Source: Sapria himalayana (Eukaryota > Streptophyta > Magnoliopsida > Malpighiales > Rafflesiaceae). From it: a stretch of DNA of 64,000 nucleotides. Shown piece by piece: positions 40,213-49,965 of the stretch. The notes under the pieces were generated by a model. It was not told the DNA's origin and ran no database searches. It worked only from the letters and a program-made list of their open reading frames with translations. How positions within the stretch are numbered: the first letter of the stretch is position 1; every line of letters begins with the position of its first letter. Where the stretch lies: NCBI GenBank assembly GCA_029783825.1, contig JAREIK010003426.1, forward strand, positions 152,985-216,984, given 5' to 3'. The position numbers and the translations under genes are program-made.

Positions 40213-41975
40213 CTAATCCTTCAAACAAGCCAAGGCCTCAACAATATCTGGACGTAATCTCGATCTCCTATCCAAAATCACATTCACTGCAACAGAAAAA
40301 GCAGACTCTAATGCTATGCTTGACACCGGAGGAGTCAGTAGATCCCGTGCCATCCTAGATAGCACGGGAAAGGTGGACTCATATGATTTTCCACCACTGT
40401 AATATATCAAGATTCTTAGTATCAGAATGTGATAAAATTGAGTAGTAATTGGTATCTAAGTACCGAGAAAGCTCGCTACTATGTGATGGTCCACCCATAT
40501 GTTTCCCCCTTGCTAGCTGAATGGAAAAATTAACATCTCCGAACAAGGTATCAATGTCTGTAATCATAGTCTCACTACCACCACCACCATACCTAGTATC
40601 GTAGTATGTGAATAGGTCAGTCAGCTTCTCGTGAATGAACCCTTCAAATGGCTTTTCTAGGTTCATGCACGAGGAAATGTAAGTCATGGTGTTTTCTACC
40701 CCTTCCACCTTAACCCTAGGGTCCATGCATGCAGGGAGGCAATAAAGAGATGCAACAGTGGACCCGTACTTTAAGTACTTGGTTTCCATCTTTGCAACCA
40801 TATGGCTAAGTGTCAGGTCAGCTCGATACTTCCTAAACATGCTACTAATGTTGCATATGCACCGGAGTACAATGCAAGTCGTTGGCGTATAAATCGATGA
40901 ACTCGTTGTGTCATAAAAAATCTTCAGGAATTTCATTTATGAAATTCTTGAAGCCCAGTTAGTATCGTCAATAATAAGTTTGTCACTCTTACTATTGACG
41001 TAGTCGGATATCACGTGTTCGCATCCAACACATGATTCCATCATCAGGTACGTGTAATTCCCAACGATGTCTCACATCCGATTGGAATTTCTTCTTCTTA
41101 AGATTCACAGACAAACAGAAACTACCAAACTCTTGTTGTCTGCGAGGAGTGCGAATATATTTTAGTGCATTACGTATATTATCCAAAGCGGGGGATCATA
41201 CCTTCATACCTGCTTGAACAATCAGGTTAATCACGTGACACATGCATCTGAGATGAAAAATATTTTCTAATGGTGTGTATTTAATATTCCTAACAAACAT
41301 GTTAATTGCTACTCCATCATTAGATGCATTATCGGATGTGACACTAAAAATTTTATTTTGAATTTTATATTTCCTAAAGATTTACATCATACACTAAAAA
41401 ATGGCCGGGCCATCATGAGGATGAAGAATCTCAAAGATTTCTAAAATTTTTTTATTCATAGTCCAGTTAGAATCTACATAGTGGCTGGTGAGACATTCAT
41501 GAGATGATTCATCATGACTTGTCTAGATATCGAATGTCACGGACACCACTCCACTATATGCCATAAATTCATTAATTATTTTTTGTTTTTCTAACTTATA
41601 TATTTTTAGTATGTTATTCCTAGATGTGAACCGAGGAATCCTACGATAAGCAGGCTGAAAATATGTCTGCATGATGCATACTATCCTTGGATCTTCCAAA
41701 AATCTGATCGGAAGACCCATTAATGTGATAATTCTGGTCATTCGATCCCTACCCAACTCGATGAAGTATATGAAGGGAGTAAACTTTGAGACTGAACTCG
41801 ATCTAGTCTCAAAAAATTCAGTGACAAGTTGGGTTTGCCTAGGATCTAATGAACCATGTTTTTTGGTGCATAATTCGGCATGCCTCTTAAGGTGCCCAGT
41901 CCCAAACGAACTCTTACAAGTTAAAAGTCGCATATAATATTTGCAATGTGCCATTTCTTCTTCCTCACCACGAAT
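40213..41975 (-). pseudogene. hAT (RICESLEEPER-like) transposase, decayed
   Basis: Domains run from high to low coordinates. A BED zinc finger (about 41950-41850) has CKYYMRLL, SSFGTGHLKRH and a final Cys; the second Cys of the usual CxxC is Tyr. The catalytic region (41560-41210) has VTFDI, TSDNASNDG and RCMCHVINLIVQ. An RNase-H-fold/DUF4413-like region (40936-40440) has FLKIFYDTTS, DPRVK and DILQWWK. The dimerisation domain (40400-40213) has FPVLSRMARDLLTPPVSS, LESAFS and LRPDIVEALACLKD. Stops at 41523-41525 and 40213-40215 stand where the family has Trp (DIWTS, KDW). Others lie in the 41350-41400 region (two, in a stretch usually rich in Gln) and at about 40937. Frames change between 40992 and 40936 and near 40405. 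The start lies at or upstream of 41954. It normally acts in the nucleus on the element ends. Confidence 0.88.
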
Positions 41976-42229
41976 ATTTTTTTTTGTTTTATTATATTAA
42001 AATGAGTTCAAACTACAGAAGTTCTCCTAGTTTTTTGTTTTTTAGAAGTTTGGGTTGAGACGACAGGACAAACCAAAGTTTCAGCAGCCTCAAACCTCTA
42101 TGTAATATTTTCATTTTCTAAATTTAAATATGTTTCATTAGTATTTGTCATTTTTTAGGATTTTTGTTAATCAGAATAGTTATTTAGAGACTAGATGACT
42201 GATTTTAAAATATTCTATTTTTGGTCTAG

Positions 42230-42470
42230 AGAGAGAAACTAGAGAGAGAGAGAGAGAGCAAGTAAAAAAAACTTAAAATAAATTACCTGATAAAAGCAGC
42301 AAGGTCGATCACGTGCACGGTGCACCATAGTCAAGCTCAAAATTCAAAACTCAAGTTGAGATTCTCGAAAATCCAAGCCGAATGCTGAAATCTCGAGTCC
42401 CGAGAGAGAGGAGTAAGATTTTTGAGAGAGAAAATGAGAGTTTTGAGAGAAAATATGTTTATGAAAAACA
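42230..42470 (-). other. (GA)n-rich region upstream of the hAT gene
   Basis: Contains a pure GA run at 42239-42258 and scattered GAGAGAGA to 42445. On the transposase strand this is a CT-rich leader, a common 5' untranslated or promoter-proximal feature in plants; the function is inferred. Confidence 0.5.
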
Positions 42471-42547
42471 TAAATGTTACAGATAGGGGGGGTGGAATTT
42501 ATAGATTAAAGAAAATATTTTTTTTAAGTCATTTTTTTGAATTTTTT

Positions 42548-43000
42548 TTTATTTTTTAGGGGGCAAAATTATGAGGGCCGTTGGATTCTGCCCCCTAGCC
42601 GTTGGAGGCGAGATCCAACGGTTGAAATTTAAAATTTTTTTTAACTTTTTTTTTCGTTGGGGGGGGGGGGGGTAATTGGGTCGGCTGGAGCCTTGGGGGA
42701 CCGTGGGCCGGGTCCAATCAGACCTTGCCTGCGGTCTTTTTTGCAGGAGGGGCAAAGCAAGGGGCACACGGGACCAGCCCATGCCAATGTTCCGTGCCAC
42801 GGGCACCGAACTGTGTTGGGTTTGGCACGACACGGCACTGGTCAAACACGGCACGACATAGCATGGGTCAGGCACGGCACGGCACGGCCGTGCCTGACCC
42901 AGGCACGACACGGGCCCAGGCATGGGATTTTCCCCTGTCGGGCCAGCCCAGGAACGGCCGAACCTTGTCGTGCCTCGTGCCGGGCCGGGCTGGGCCGCCC
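42548..43000. repeat. GC-rich hAT subterminal region with GGCACGG repeats and hairpins
   Basis: GC content is far above the rest of the window. GGCACGG/CACGACACGG motifs repeat from 42795 to 42935. A perfect 13-bp stem (GGGTCAGGCACGG at 42865-42877 with its inverse at 42888-42900) encloses 10 bases of CACGGCACGG. A second stem pairs CCGTTGGAT near 42579 with ATCCAACGG near 42612. A run of 14 G lies at 42659-42672. The several overlapping open frames here come from the composition and are not genes. Confidence 0.75.
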
Positions 43001-43014
43001 AGTTGATACCTCTA

Positions 43015-43169
43015 AACAGATGATAGACATATAGATAAATAATTAGACAGACAGACAGATAGACTTATAGATAAAAAATAGATAAATAGATAGATAGACC
43101 GATAAATAGATAGACAGATAGATTAACACTTAGATAGATAAATTGATAGACATATATATAAACAAATAA
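43015..43169 (+). repeat. Short GATA array remnant between hAT and CACTA-2
   Basis: About 150 bases of GATA/GACA repeat on the same strand as the other blocks. It shows that the hAT and CACTA-2 insertions lie in the same array. Confidence 0.95.
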
Positions 43170-43560
43170 CACCACAAGAAAAATCCCAAATAGCTAGGCA
43201 AAATTCTCTAATTAGATGAGATTTTTCCATCGCTGAAGTGGATATAATGATAAATTAATGACGAAACTTTTCCCAAGCTAAAGTGCTCATCGCTAAAAAT
43301 TAACGAATGAAACAAGCCCTAGTTAAAAATTAATGAAGGAAACAATCCCTTGCTAAATATTTTTAGCAATGAAAAGTTACCTAGCTAAATTAATAATTTC
43401 CCTAACTAATTTTGACCTTAATTTAAAGCTTCAAAAAATATCCTAGCAAAATTAGCAAGGGTAAATCCCTATCTAAATTAGCAAAGAAAAATTTTGTGGC
43501 AAAATTAGCAAAAAAAACCTAGCAATTTTCATTCCAAAACTACATTCACAATTTTATTTT
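43170..43560. repeat. CACTA-2 left subterminal repeats
   Basis: Repeated TTAGCAA, GCTAAA, CCTAGCTAAAT and AAATCCC motifs in both orientations, as next to the right ends. No gene. Confidence 0.65.
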
Positions 43561-43570
43561 TATTTTAAAA

Positions 43571-44050
43571 AATTTAATTTAATTATTTTATGTTTTTATA
43601 TTAATTTGAATATAAACAAAAACTATAAATGATAATTTATAATTAACATAAATTAAAATCAGTTTATAATTTATTCTGATACAATATTTTACATTGATAA
43701 AACAAAAACATCACAAAATTTTATAATATCAATTTAATTTAATTATTTTATGTTTTTATATTAATTTGAATAAAAACAAAATCTATAAATGATAATTTAT
43801 AATTAACATAAATTAAAATCAGTTTATACTTTATTCTGATACAATATTTTACATTGATAAAACAAAAACATCACAAAATTTTATAATATCAATTTAATTT
43901 AATTATTTTATGTTTTTATATTAATTTGAATAAAAACAAAATCTATAAATGATAATTTATAATTAACATAAATTAAAATCAGTTTATAATTTATTCTGAT
44001 ACAATATTTTACATTGATAAAACAAAAACATCACAAAATTTTATAATATC
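43571..44050 (+). repeat. 160-bp tandem triplication
   Basis: Three head-to-tail copies begin at 43571, 43731 and 43891, each from AATTTAATTTAATTATTTTA to TTTTATAATATC. The unit is exactly 160 bp and the copies differ at only a few bases (for example AACTATAAATG versus ATCTATAAATG), so the duplication is recent compared with the rest of the element. The unit is AT-rich and has no open frame of note. Confidence 0.95.
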
Positions 44051-44330
44051 TTATTCAACAATATATCTAACGATAATGTATACTATATAATCTCTTTATG
44101 AAAATGACATTGTTTTCTTTCTCCCAGCTTCTCCGGTCACCATCTTTCTGCTGTGACAAAGCTGTATCAGTCGCTACATATCATGTCTAGTGAAAAATTC
44201 CTACACTTCTACATTCTTCATATGAGGAACATTGCGATACCTTAACTATACGAAATTTAAACTAATCAATCAAATCAAAATAAATAAATAAAAAAAGTTT
44301 GGTTTAGATAAATATATAATATTGTAGTAT
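44010..44330. repeat. Duplicated module upstream of palindromic array 1
   Basis: Matches 45361-45680 in order: ACAAAATTTTA, CCATCTTTCTGC..TGACAAAG, CATCATGTCTAGT.AAAAA, TATGAGGAACATTG, AATCAAATCAA and AATAAATAAAAAAAGTT. On the minus strand both copies read FFTRHD..RL..LCH.RKMV, so the module may come from an exon, but I do not recognise the protein. Confidence 0.7.
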
Positions 44331-44900
44331 ATATGTACATATATACTATAGTGTATATATACATATATACTAGCATTTCACAAGTTAAATATATTACTTT
44401 AGTATATCTACATATATACTACAGTATTATAAGTACATTTAAACTGAGTATATATGTACATATATACTATAGTATTATATGTACATATATACTCAGTATA
44501 TAATTTCATTATACTAAGTACTTATATACTCAATATTTTATGTACATATATACTAAGTACATAGATACTCAGTATATATGTACATATAATACTGCAAAAT
44601 TATCTGTACTTATATACTGAGTATATTTGTACATATACTACAGTATATATGAAGTATACTAAGTATATATGTACATATATACTACAATATTAATTGTACA
44701 TATACACTCAGTATATATGTACAAATATACTGAGTATATACATACATATATACTCAGTATATACCTACATATATACATAGTATATACATACATATATATT
44801 CAATATAAACATACATATGTACTGTAGTAAATATGTACTGTAGTAAATATGTACTTATTATATACTATAGTATTATATGTACATATATATAATCACATAG
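44315..44900. repeat. AT-rich palindromic minisatellite, array 1
   Basis: Many degenerate copies of the perfect 20-bp palindrome GTATATATGTACATATATAC or its half-sites, joined by short spacers such as TATA, CA or TCA (…ACTATAGTAT…, …ACTCAGTAT…). Each unit can fold on itself and pair with its neighbours. The tail ATAATCACATAGCCTCAAATGA at 44888 also follows array 3. Confidence 0.85.
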
Positions 44901-45049
44901 CCTCAAATGACACAACACTACCATAAATTAGTATTATCTCATTTTTACTTTACAAAGATGACACAAAACATCACAATCAACATAAATAAGTAATGTGAAG
45001 ATTATTTAAATTTAGAAAAATATCTTTGAAAACTATTAGAGGAAAACCT

Positions 45050-45360
45050 GGAAGACAAGCCACGAGCTAGGCTTGGCGTATCAAAGTTCACATCTTGCCT
45101 CCTTGAAACTAGAACTCTATCCCAGTCCCAAGGCCTATAAGGGTGTTGCTCTGCCCCACCATGACCAAGCTACCATGCTAACAAAAGAACTGGCAGATGA
45201 AATAGAGACTCATCGTCAGTAGTAGTAACCATCATCAAATCAATAAGTAACTTGAACATAGAAAAATGGAGTACTACACCATGCTCATGTGCAACACAGG
45301 ATGATGAAAATATGTTTTGCATAATAATTTTGAATAACAGTAATCTATGCAACCCATGTT
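45050..45360 (-). other. Unidentified exon-like minus-strand segment
   Basis: The minus-strand reading contains PYRPWDWDRVLVSRRQDVNF and DTPSLARGL after an in-frame stop. The unusual composition (Trp, Arg, Asp) suggests a former coding exon captured by the element. I do not recognise it and there is no second supporting exon. Confidence 0.25.
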
Positions 45361-45680
45361 TTACATAGTTAAATCAAAAACATAACAAAATTTTATTACA
45401 TATTTTTTATTAAAGTATCTATTGACAGTGCATAAAGTATAATCTATTTGTGAAATTAACGTTGCTTTCTCTCCCTCAGCTCCTCTGATAACCATCTTTC
45501 TGCCATGACAAAGATGTCCTAGTCTTGAGGCATCATGTCTAGTAAAAAATCCCTTCACTTCTACAAGCTTTGTATGAGGAACATTGTGGTACCATTTCTA
45601 TTTGAAAATTAAACCAGTCAATCAAATCAAGATTAATAAATAAAAAAAGTTCTCTTTTGATAAATACATAATACTATAGC
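45361..45680. repeat. Duplicated module upstream of palindromic array 2
   Basis: Partner of 44010-44330, about 1.35 kb away. Its minus-strand frame is open for longer than in the first copy (VEVKGFFTRHDASRLGHLCH, then GRKMVIRGAEGEKATLIS). Confidence 0.7.
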
Positions 45681-46010
45681 ATATATGTACATATATACTA
45701 TAGTGTATATGTACATATATACTAGCATTTCAATAGTTACATATATTACTGTAGTATATATACATATATACTATAGTATACATGTAGATATACTGAGTAT
45801 AAATGTACATATATACTAAAGTATATACGTACGTATATACTATAGTATATATCTACATGTATACTATAGAATATATGTTCGTATATACTGTAGTATATAT
45901 GTACATAATATTGTAATATATACGTACGTATATACTGTAGTATATATGTATGTATATTCTATAGTAAATACAAACATATATACTCAGTATTTACGTATAA
46001 GAGATATACT
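45665..46010. repeat. AT-rich palindromic minisatellite, array 2
   Basis: Same family as array 1, with GTATATATGTACATATATAC-type units and variants with TACGTACGTA centres (45825 and 45922). Confidence 0.85.
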
Positions 46011-46014
46011 AGCA

Positions 46015-46042
46015 TTTCTCTTATATGCACATATAAGAGAAA
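46015..46042. repeat. Perfect 13-bp hairpin
   Basis: TTTCTCTTATATG and its exact inverse CATATAAGAGAAA are separated by only CA, at the edge of palindromic array 2. Confidence 0.85.
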
Positions 46043-46205
46043 CCTCTCGTTAAATCGAGAAACTATTTTATAATGTGACTCTATTCTAAATCTTTTATTA
46101 ACATCCTAACATGCTAGGAACAATAGAGACATTCTAATTCAATGTTCAAAGAATGCATATCATGTTTTTGTGTAAGTAAATAATGAGCAATGAAATGTAA
46201 CTCAC

Positions 46206-46590
46206 CATGACCATGGTACACAAACTCACAAGTGATGATAGGGTTCGAAGAAGTAAAACAACTAGACCACCACCTTCCAGAGTTTCAATCATTCTTGCAA
46301 GACTATTTGGAGTTAAGTCTTCGGAATCCTACACAATTGCAAGGGCAAAAATGAATTATTAGCAATGATGAGAATCATAAACATAGTATCCAGAAAGAAA
46401 AGAAAAGTAGAACCTACAAAATACACATGCCATAAGTACTTCCTAGAATTTTTTCAGAATTTTGTACAAGCAATAGGAAACAACTCTGCTTTCAAGAATC
46501 AAAGAGAAGAGATAAGCTTTTTCTGGCTCAATTAGTCCCTTCAGCATTAGCATTTTAATCTGCTTTGCCAGTTTTCTCTTATGCCATAAC
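46206..46590 (-). pseudogene. Captured NAT10/Kre33-type RNA cytidine acetyltransferase fragment (two exons)
   Basis: The upstream exon (about 46590 down to 46414) reads HKRKLAKQIKMLMLKGLIEP, then EKAYLFSL, CLYK and, after one lost base, ILGSTYGMCIL. The downstream exon (46328 down to 46206) reads EDLTPNSLARMIETLEGGGL, then VVLLLRTLSSLVSLCTMVM. These match the conserved N-terminal region of the eukaryotic enzyme that makes N4-acetylcytidine in 18S rRNA and tRNA. The 85-base intron starts GTTC and ends GTGTAG; the second exon ends ATG before GTGAGT, a consensus donor. Splice sites are kept, so genomic DNA was captured, not cDNA. The codon before the first donor is TAG where the family has CAG (Gln). 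There is a one-base frameshift in the first exon. Only about 95 of more than 1000 codons are present, with no helicase or acetyltransferase core, so it cannot be functional. Confidence 0.85.
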
Positions 46591-46654
46591 CATGCAAGTA
46601 TTAAATTCGAACATAATTAAAAAACTAGTCTAATTTCTTAGTGATCATGGCATC

Positions 46655-46970
46655 AAATTCAGTATGTACATATACACTGTGTATATATGTACATATAATA
46701 CTACATTATATACATACTTATATATTATAGTATATATGTAAATATAATAGTGTAGTCTATATGTAATATATACTGCACTATTTTATGTGCAAATATACTT
46801 AGTATATCTACATATATACTCAGTATATATGATACTATGTATATATGTACATATATACTATAGTATATATGATACTGTATATATGTACATATGTACTACA
46901 ATATATATGATACTAAGAATATATGTACATAAATACTATAGTATATACATACATATATGCACACATAAAT
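46655..46970. repeat. AT-rich palindromic minisatellite, array 3
   Basis: Same palindromic units as arrays 1 and 2. The tail at 46968-47040 (ATAATCACATTGCCTCAGATGA, AATTAGTATTATC) matches the tail of array 1 at 44888-44940, so array and tail were duplicated together. Confidence 0.8.
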
Positions 46971-46986
46971 ATAATCACATTGCCTC

Positions 46987-48000
46987 AGATGATATGAAAC
47001 TACAACAAATTAGTATTATCCCATTTATACTTCATATTGTTGGCATAAACTTCATAACTTATATCTCTAGTTTATCCAACCATCTCTCATGTATTGCATT
47101 GCAAGAGAAGTTTTGGACACAACACATTCATGGGATTAAATGAATTATTGGCATTAACCATACAGTTGTTAAGATCACGTCCTAGTAAGAAAGGCTTCAT
47201 TTCGTGGTCTCTCATGCTAGGTATTAGTTTCAGATCAAGATGCCCCTATAAAATGGCTTGTAATAGCCATAGTTGACAGTTCCTCATGTTAAGCCCGTCG
47301 TCATCCATGAAACTATGTACATGCGAGAGAAGGAGAACAAGCAAAATGAACACATTTAATTGAATTTCATTAGTAATCATAATGGCTATTAACATTTCAA
47401 CAATTTAATTCCATCAATCACCAATAATAAGCGGTCGCATATTTGAACAGCGACAACGCAGATATGCACGAAATAAGAGTGTCAATAACTAACTTAGGTT
47501 TGCGTTGGATCAGAATTTTTTCATTCATCTCACAACTTCAGAAGCTAGCATGCTGGTCCCATCACCAAGAGGACCAGCCGAGACTTTTACATACCTATAA
47601 TAGGCTAAAGCTCTACCCAGAATATTCTAGTACACACAGACATATTCACAAATATATAAAAATAGCATTATACATATGAACAAACATAAATCTATGTTGA
47701 TAGTTATACAACTTCAACAAATATCTAAACGATGGCTAGCAATGATGTTTAGAGTAAAAAAATTAATTATTTCAGAAATAATGAAGATAATAATAGCTCA
47801 GCCTCCTTTTGATGCAGTAGAGATCGATAAAGATGGAACCCATCCATAGGAAGGATCATGACAATGTCTAATGGCTTTGAATCAAAATTTATTCTTGCAT
47901 CTCGCATCAGATGTCATGCAAAGATTTATAGTTAGCTTATTTGGAAAAGCAAAAAACAAAACCAGAATAAAAAAAAATGATCCCACCAAAAAAGTCTCAT
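46987..48000. other. CACTA-2 interior without a recognisable gene
   Basis: On the minus strand about 47260-47090 reads MKPFLLGRDLNNCMVNANNS then FNPMNVLCPK, an open and exon-like stretch I cannot assign. On the + strand 47443-47679 is open but has no recognised motif. The rest is AT-rich. Some of this may be further captured host DNA. Confidence 0.3.
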
Positions 48001-48378
48001 CCTGTTTAGCTACACATTGACATAATTAAAAATAGTTTAGAAATAATTCTTATACAAATTCATCATCATAATTTGTTGGTGCATTTTGATAGCCTCTCCT
48101 ATGTGGTTTCACAGCTGGTTCTCAAAATTCTATCTGTCATGTCAAGGCTGCTAACTGTGACTCCATATAGAAGATCTTTTGTCGAATTACAATCATAATT
48201 TCTATTATCTCATCATTCATTTCTTTCATCATTTCTTTCATTTCTTTTATTTTTTGCATTTATTCCTTCAAATAAGTAATTTGCTCATCCTTCTCTTCTT
48301 TCATTTCCCATATTCTTCCTTCAAATGAGAAATTTGCTCATCATTCTCTTTAATTTTGGTCTCCATAACTTCTAAATA

Positions 48379-48849
48379 TTAATTTGTTTCTATTACTTGT
48401 TGTTCGACCAACTCACCCACCATTGCTATGACAGATGAATTAGAAGCACGACTACTACAATAAAATATCTCTCCCTTTGAGCTAAGGCCATACACTTGCT
48501 GCTTCTTATGACCTTTTATCATCTCCAAATAGATAGGATCATAATCAATTGGTTGAAGATCCATAGAAACCTCAACTTGTTGAGAAGTAGCTCTCATACA
48601 TTCCTCCCTGAGTTCTCGTGAAAAAATAAAAAAAAATTCTTTTCTAGATATACATAAAATAAATTTAATATTTTGGATTCCAACTACTTTTATAATTTAC
48701 TATAGTTTTATAAAATTTTATTAATATAATAGATTCTTAAAGCAATAATCTGAGACTTGTTGTCAACAAACTAACCATCTACTTTCTTCACATTCATCCA
48801 CTTGAAAATCTCATAAAAATTGCGATCTCGAGCCAATTCTCCAGCCTAG
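48379..48849 (-). pseudogene. Remnant of a Transposase_24-type CACTA gene
   Basis: Two pieces lie on the minus strand. The upstream one (48849 down to about 48742, after a CTAG acceptor) reads AGELARDRNFYEIFKWMNVK, then KVDG, a stop, and FVDNKSQ. The downstream one (48597 down to 48379) reads DPIYLEMIKGHKKQQVYGLS, then SKGEIFYCSSRAS. Both resemble the C-terminal half of plant Ptta/En/Spm (Transposase_24) proteins, where a KxDGxFVD segment is followed by a GxxKKxxVYGLGSxG motif and a charged helical tail. The tail continues to about 48200 as Lys/Glu-rich sequence with several stops. The N-terminal half and the TNP2-type partner are not visible. The gene runs opposite to the eRF1 fragment next to it. 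Confidence 0.65.
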
Positions 48850-48956
48850 ATATGTATATATAAAGTCAAAAAAATGTTAAAAAATTTAAACAAAATTAAT
48901 AAACTATAAAGCATTTTGGACGTATATTTTGGTTATAATCTATAAATACATAAGTA

Positions 48957-49148
48957 TTTTTTTTGGTGGATGTAGCAAGTCATGTTGACCAACTAGTAAA
49001 CCATGTTATTTCGTGCATTTCTGATGTGGTTTCTCTTTTATTTTTTTTTGATTCTGTCGTGGTTGGACTGTGGTTGTGGAATATATATTGTTGTTTTTTG
49101 TTGTTCTCTTCTTCTGAATCACAATCGTAGGAGCGGAATTGACCAACA
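48957..49148. mobile_element. Partial copy of the LTR-like sequence
   Basis: Matches 39351-39548 and ends at the same CCAACA. It starts abruptly at a run of eight T, after which GGTGGATGTAGC.AGTCATG is shared. Either it is truncated at its left, or it is an element read on the minus strand with an A-rich tail. The minus-strand open frame over it is low-complexity and not supported as a gene. Confidence 0.45.
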
Positions 49149-49389
49149 ATGTGTAACTGACTCACGAGAACTAATAATAATCATGAGTTCATTTAAGTAA
49201 ATCTTGCTAATAAATTACATGACAATATATAATTGATTGGATTTGGATGTGATATATAGATTATCACTGACTGATAATTATAGTTATGTAACTCAACACA
49301 AATATAATTTTGATTACTAGTATATTGTATGATTAAAAAATACAATATATGAAAAACTATAGAAATATCTTTACGTGAATTACATACTT

Positions 49390-49965
49390 TTTAAAAAGGT
49401 TAGAAAGGTTAAGTTGATCTGAAGTAGTTGAGCACAAGTCAAGAACTTGATAATGAATAAAAAATTTGGTTGATCCTATATAATATGATCATGATCAGAA
49501 GTTTTACTTGATGAGCATACTCTTGATCAAAACCAATTAATACAAAGTACCCACCTAACAACAACCTGCTCATCTTCCCAAAAGTGCCATGCCGCCACCA
49601 TGGGATTCCAAGGCCACCTGGCTTCTGCCAGGTGTCGTGGAACATGCACGTCTTCCACTTGACTTACTTTCTTTCCCAAAAAATTATAACTCATGAATTA
49701 AGTTCGAATGAAACTCTCAAACTTTTCAAGAATTGCTTGATTACGTCTCTCTATTCTACTTACTGGTATCCTTGTACCTTAATGGTTGATACCAGGTAAA
49801 TCGCTTCTCATAGGTACTCAAAAATATGATTGCTTGGGATCGACTTTTCCGCTAACAATGTAATAAAGTGGAGACGTCACAAATTCAAAATTTGATGAGA
49901 AGATATTACTTGGTGCTTACTAGGAATGAATATATGCTATCGTTCTTGTCATATATTGCATTCCA
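49390..49965. other. CACTA-2 interior, possible captured DNA of unknown origin
   Basis: The minus strand at 49645-49439 is open and reads WQKPGGLGIPWWRHGTFGKM, then SRLLLGGYFVLIGFDQEYA. The composition looks protein-like but I cannot name the family. A short perfect hairpin (CACCTGGC, TTCT, GCCAGGTG) lies at 49615-49634. I see nothing else. Confidence 0.3.

Larger units (their letters stand above)
39553..43014 (-). mobile_element. hAT-superfamily transposon (3,462 bp), decayed
   Basis: The ends are TAGAGGTGATGGGC (39553) and, read inward from 43014, TAGAGGTATCAACTGGGC, short inverted repeats with GC-rich subterminal DNA. The 8 bases outside are AACAGTTT (39545-39552) and AACAGATG (43015-43022), matching at the first five positions, as expected of an eroded 8-bp hAT target duplication. 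Inside is a minus-strand hAT transposase in three reading frames. The subterminal regions hold GGGCC and GGCACGG repeats and hairpins. The transposase frame is broken, so the copy is not autonomous. Confidence 0.8.

Noticed and set aside
41671..41937. A + strand 88-codon open frame
   Set aside because: It lies opposite the hAT transposase reading and has no features of its own.
42549..43034. Overlapping Pro/Arg/Cys-rich open frames on both strands in the GC-rich block
   Set aside because: Stop codons are rare in GC-rich repeats. The block is the subterminal region of the hAT element and the frames follow its GGCACGG repeats.
46787..47143. A + strand open frame of Tyr/Ile-rich sequence
   Set aside because: Its first half is the palindromic TATATGTACATA array read as codons, and the rest has no recognised motif.
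48980..49165. A minus-strand 61-codon frame rich in Asp, Glu, Lys and Asn
   Set aside because: It covers the LTR-like repeat. In the other copy (39351-39548) the frame is not conserved, so it is unlikely to be coding.
49615..49634. Short perfect hairpin as a possible terminator or miRNA stem
   Set aside because: An 8-bp stem is too short for a plant miRNA precursor, and bacterial-type terminators do not apply here.
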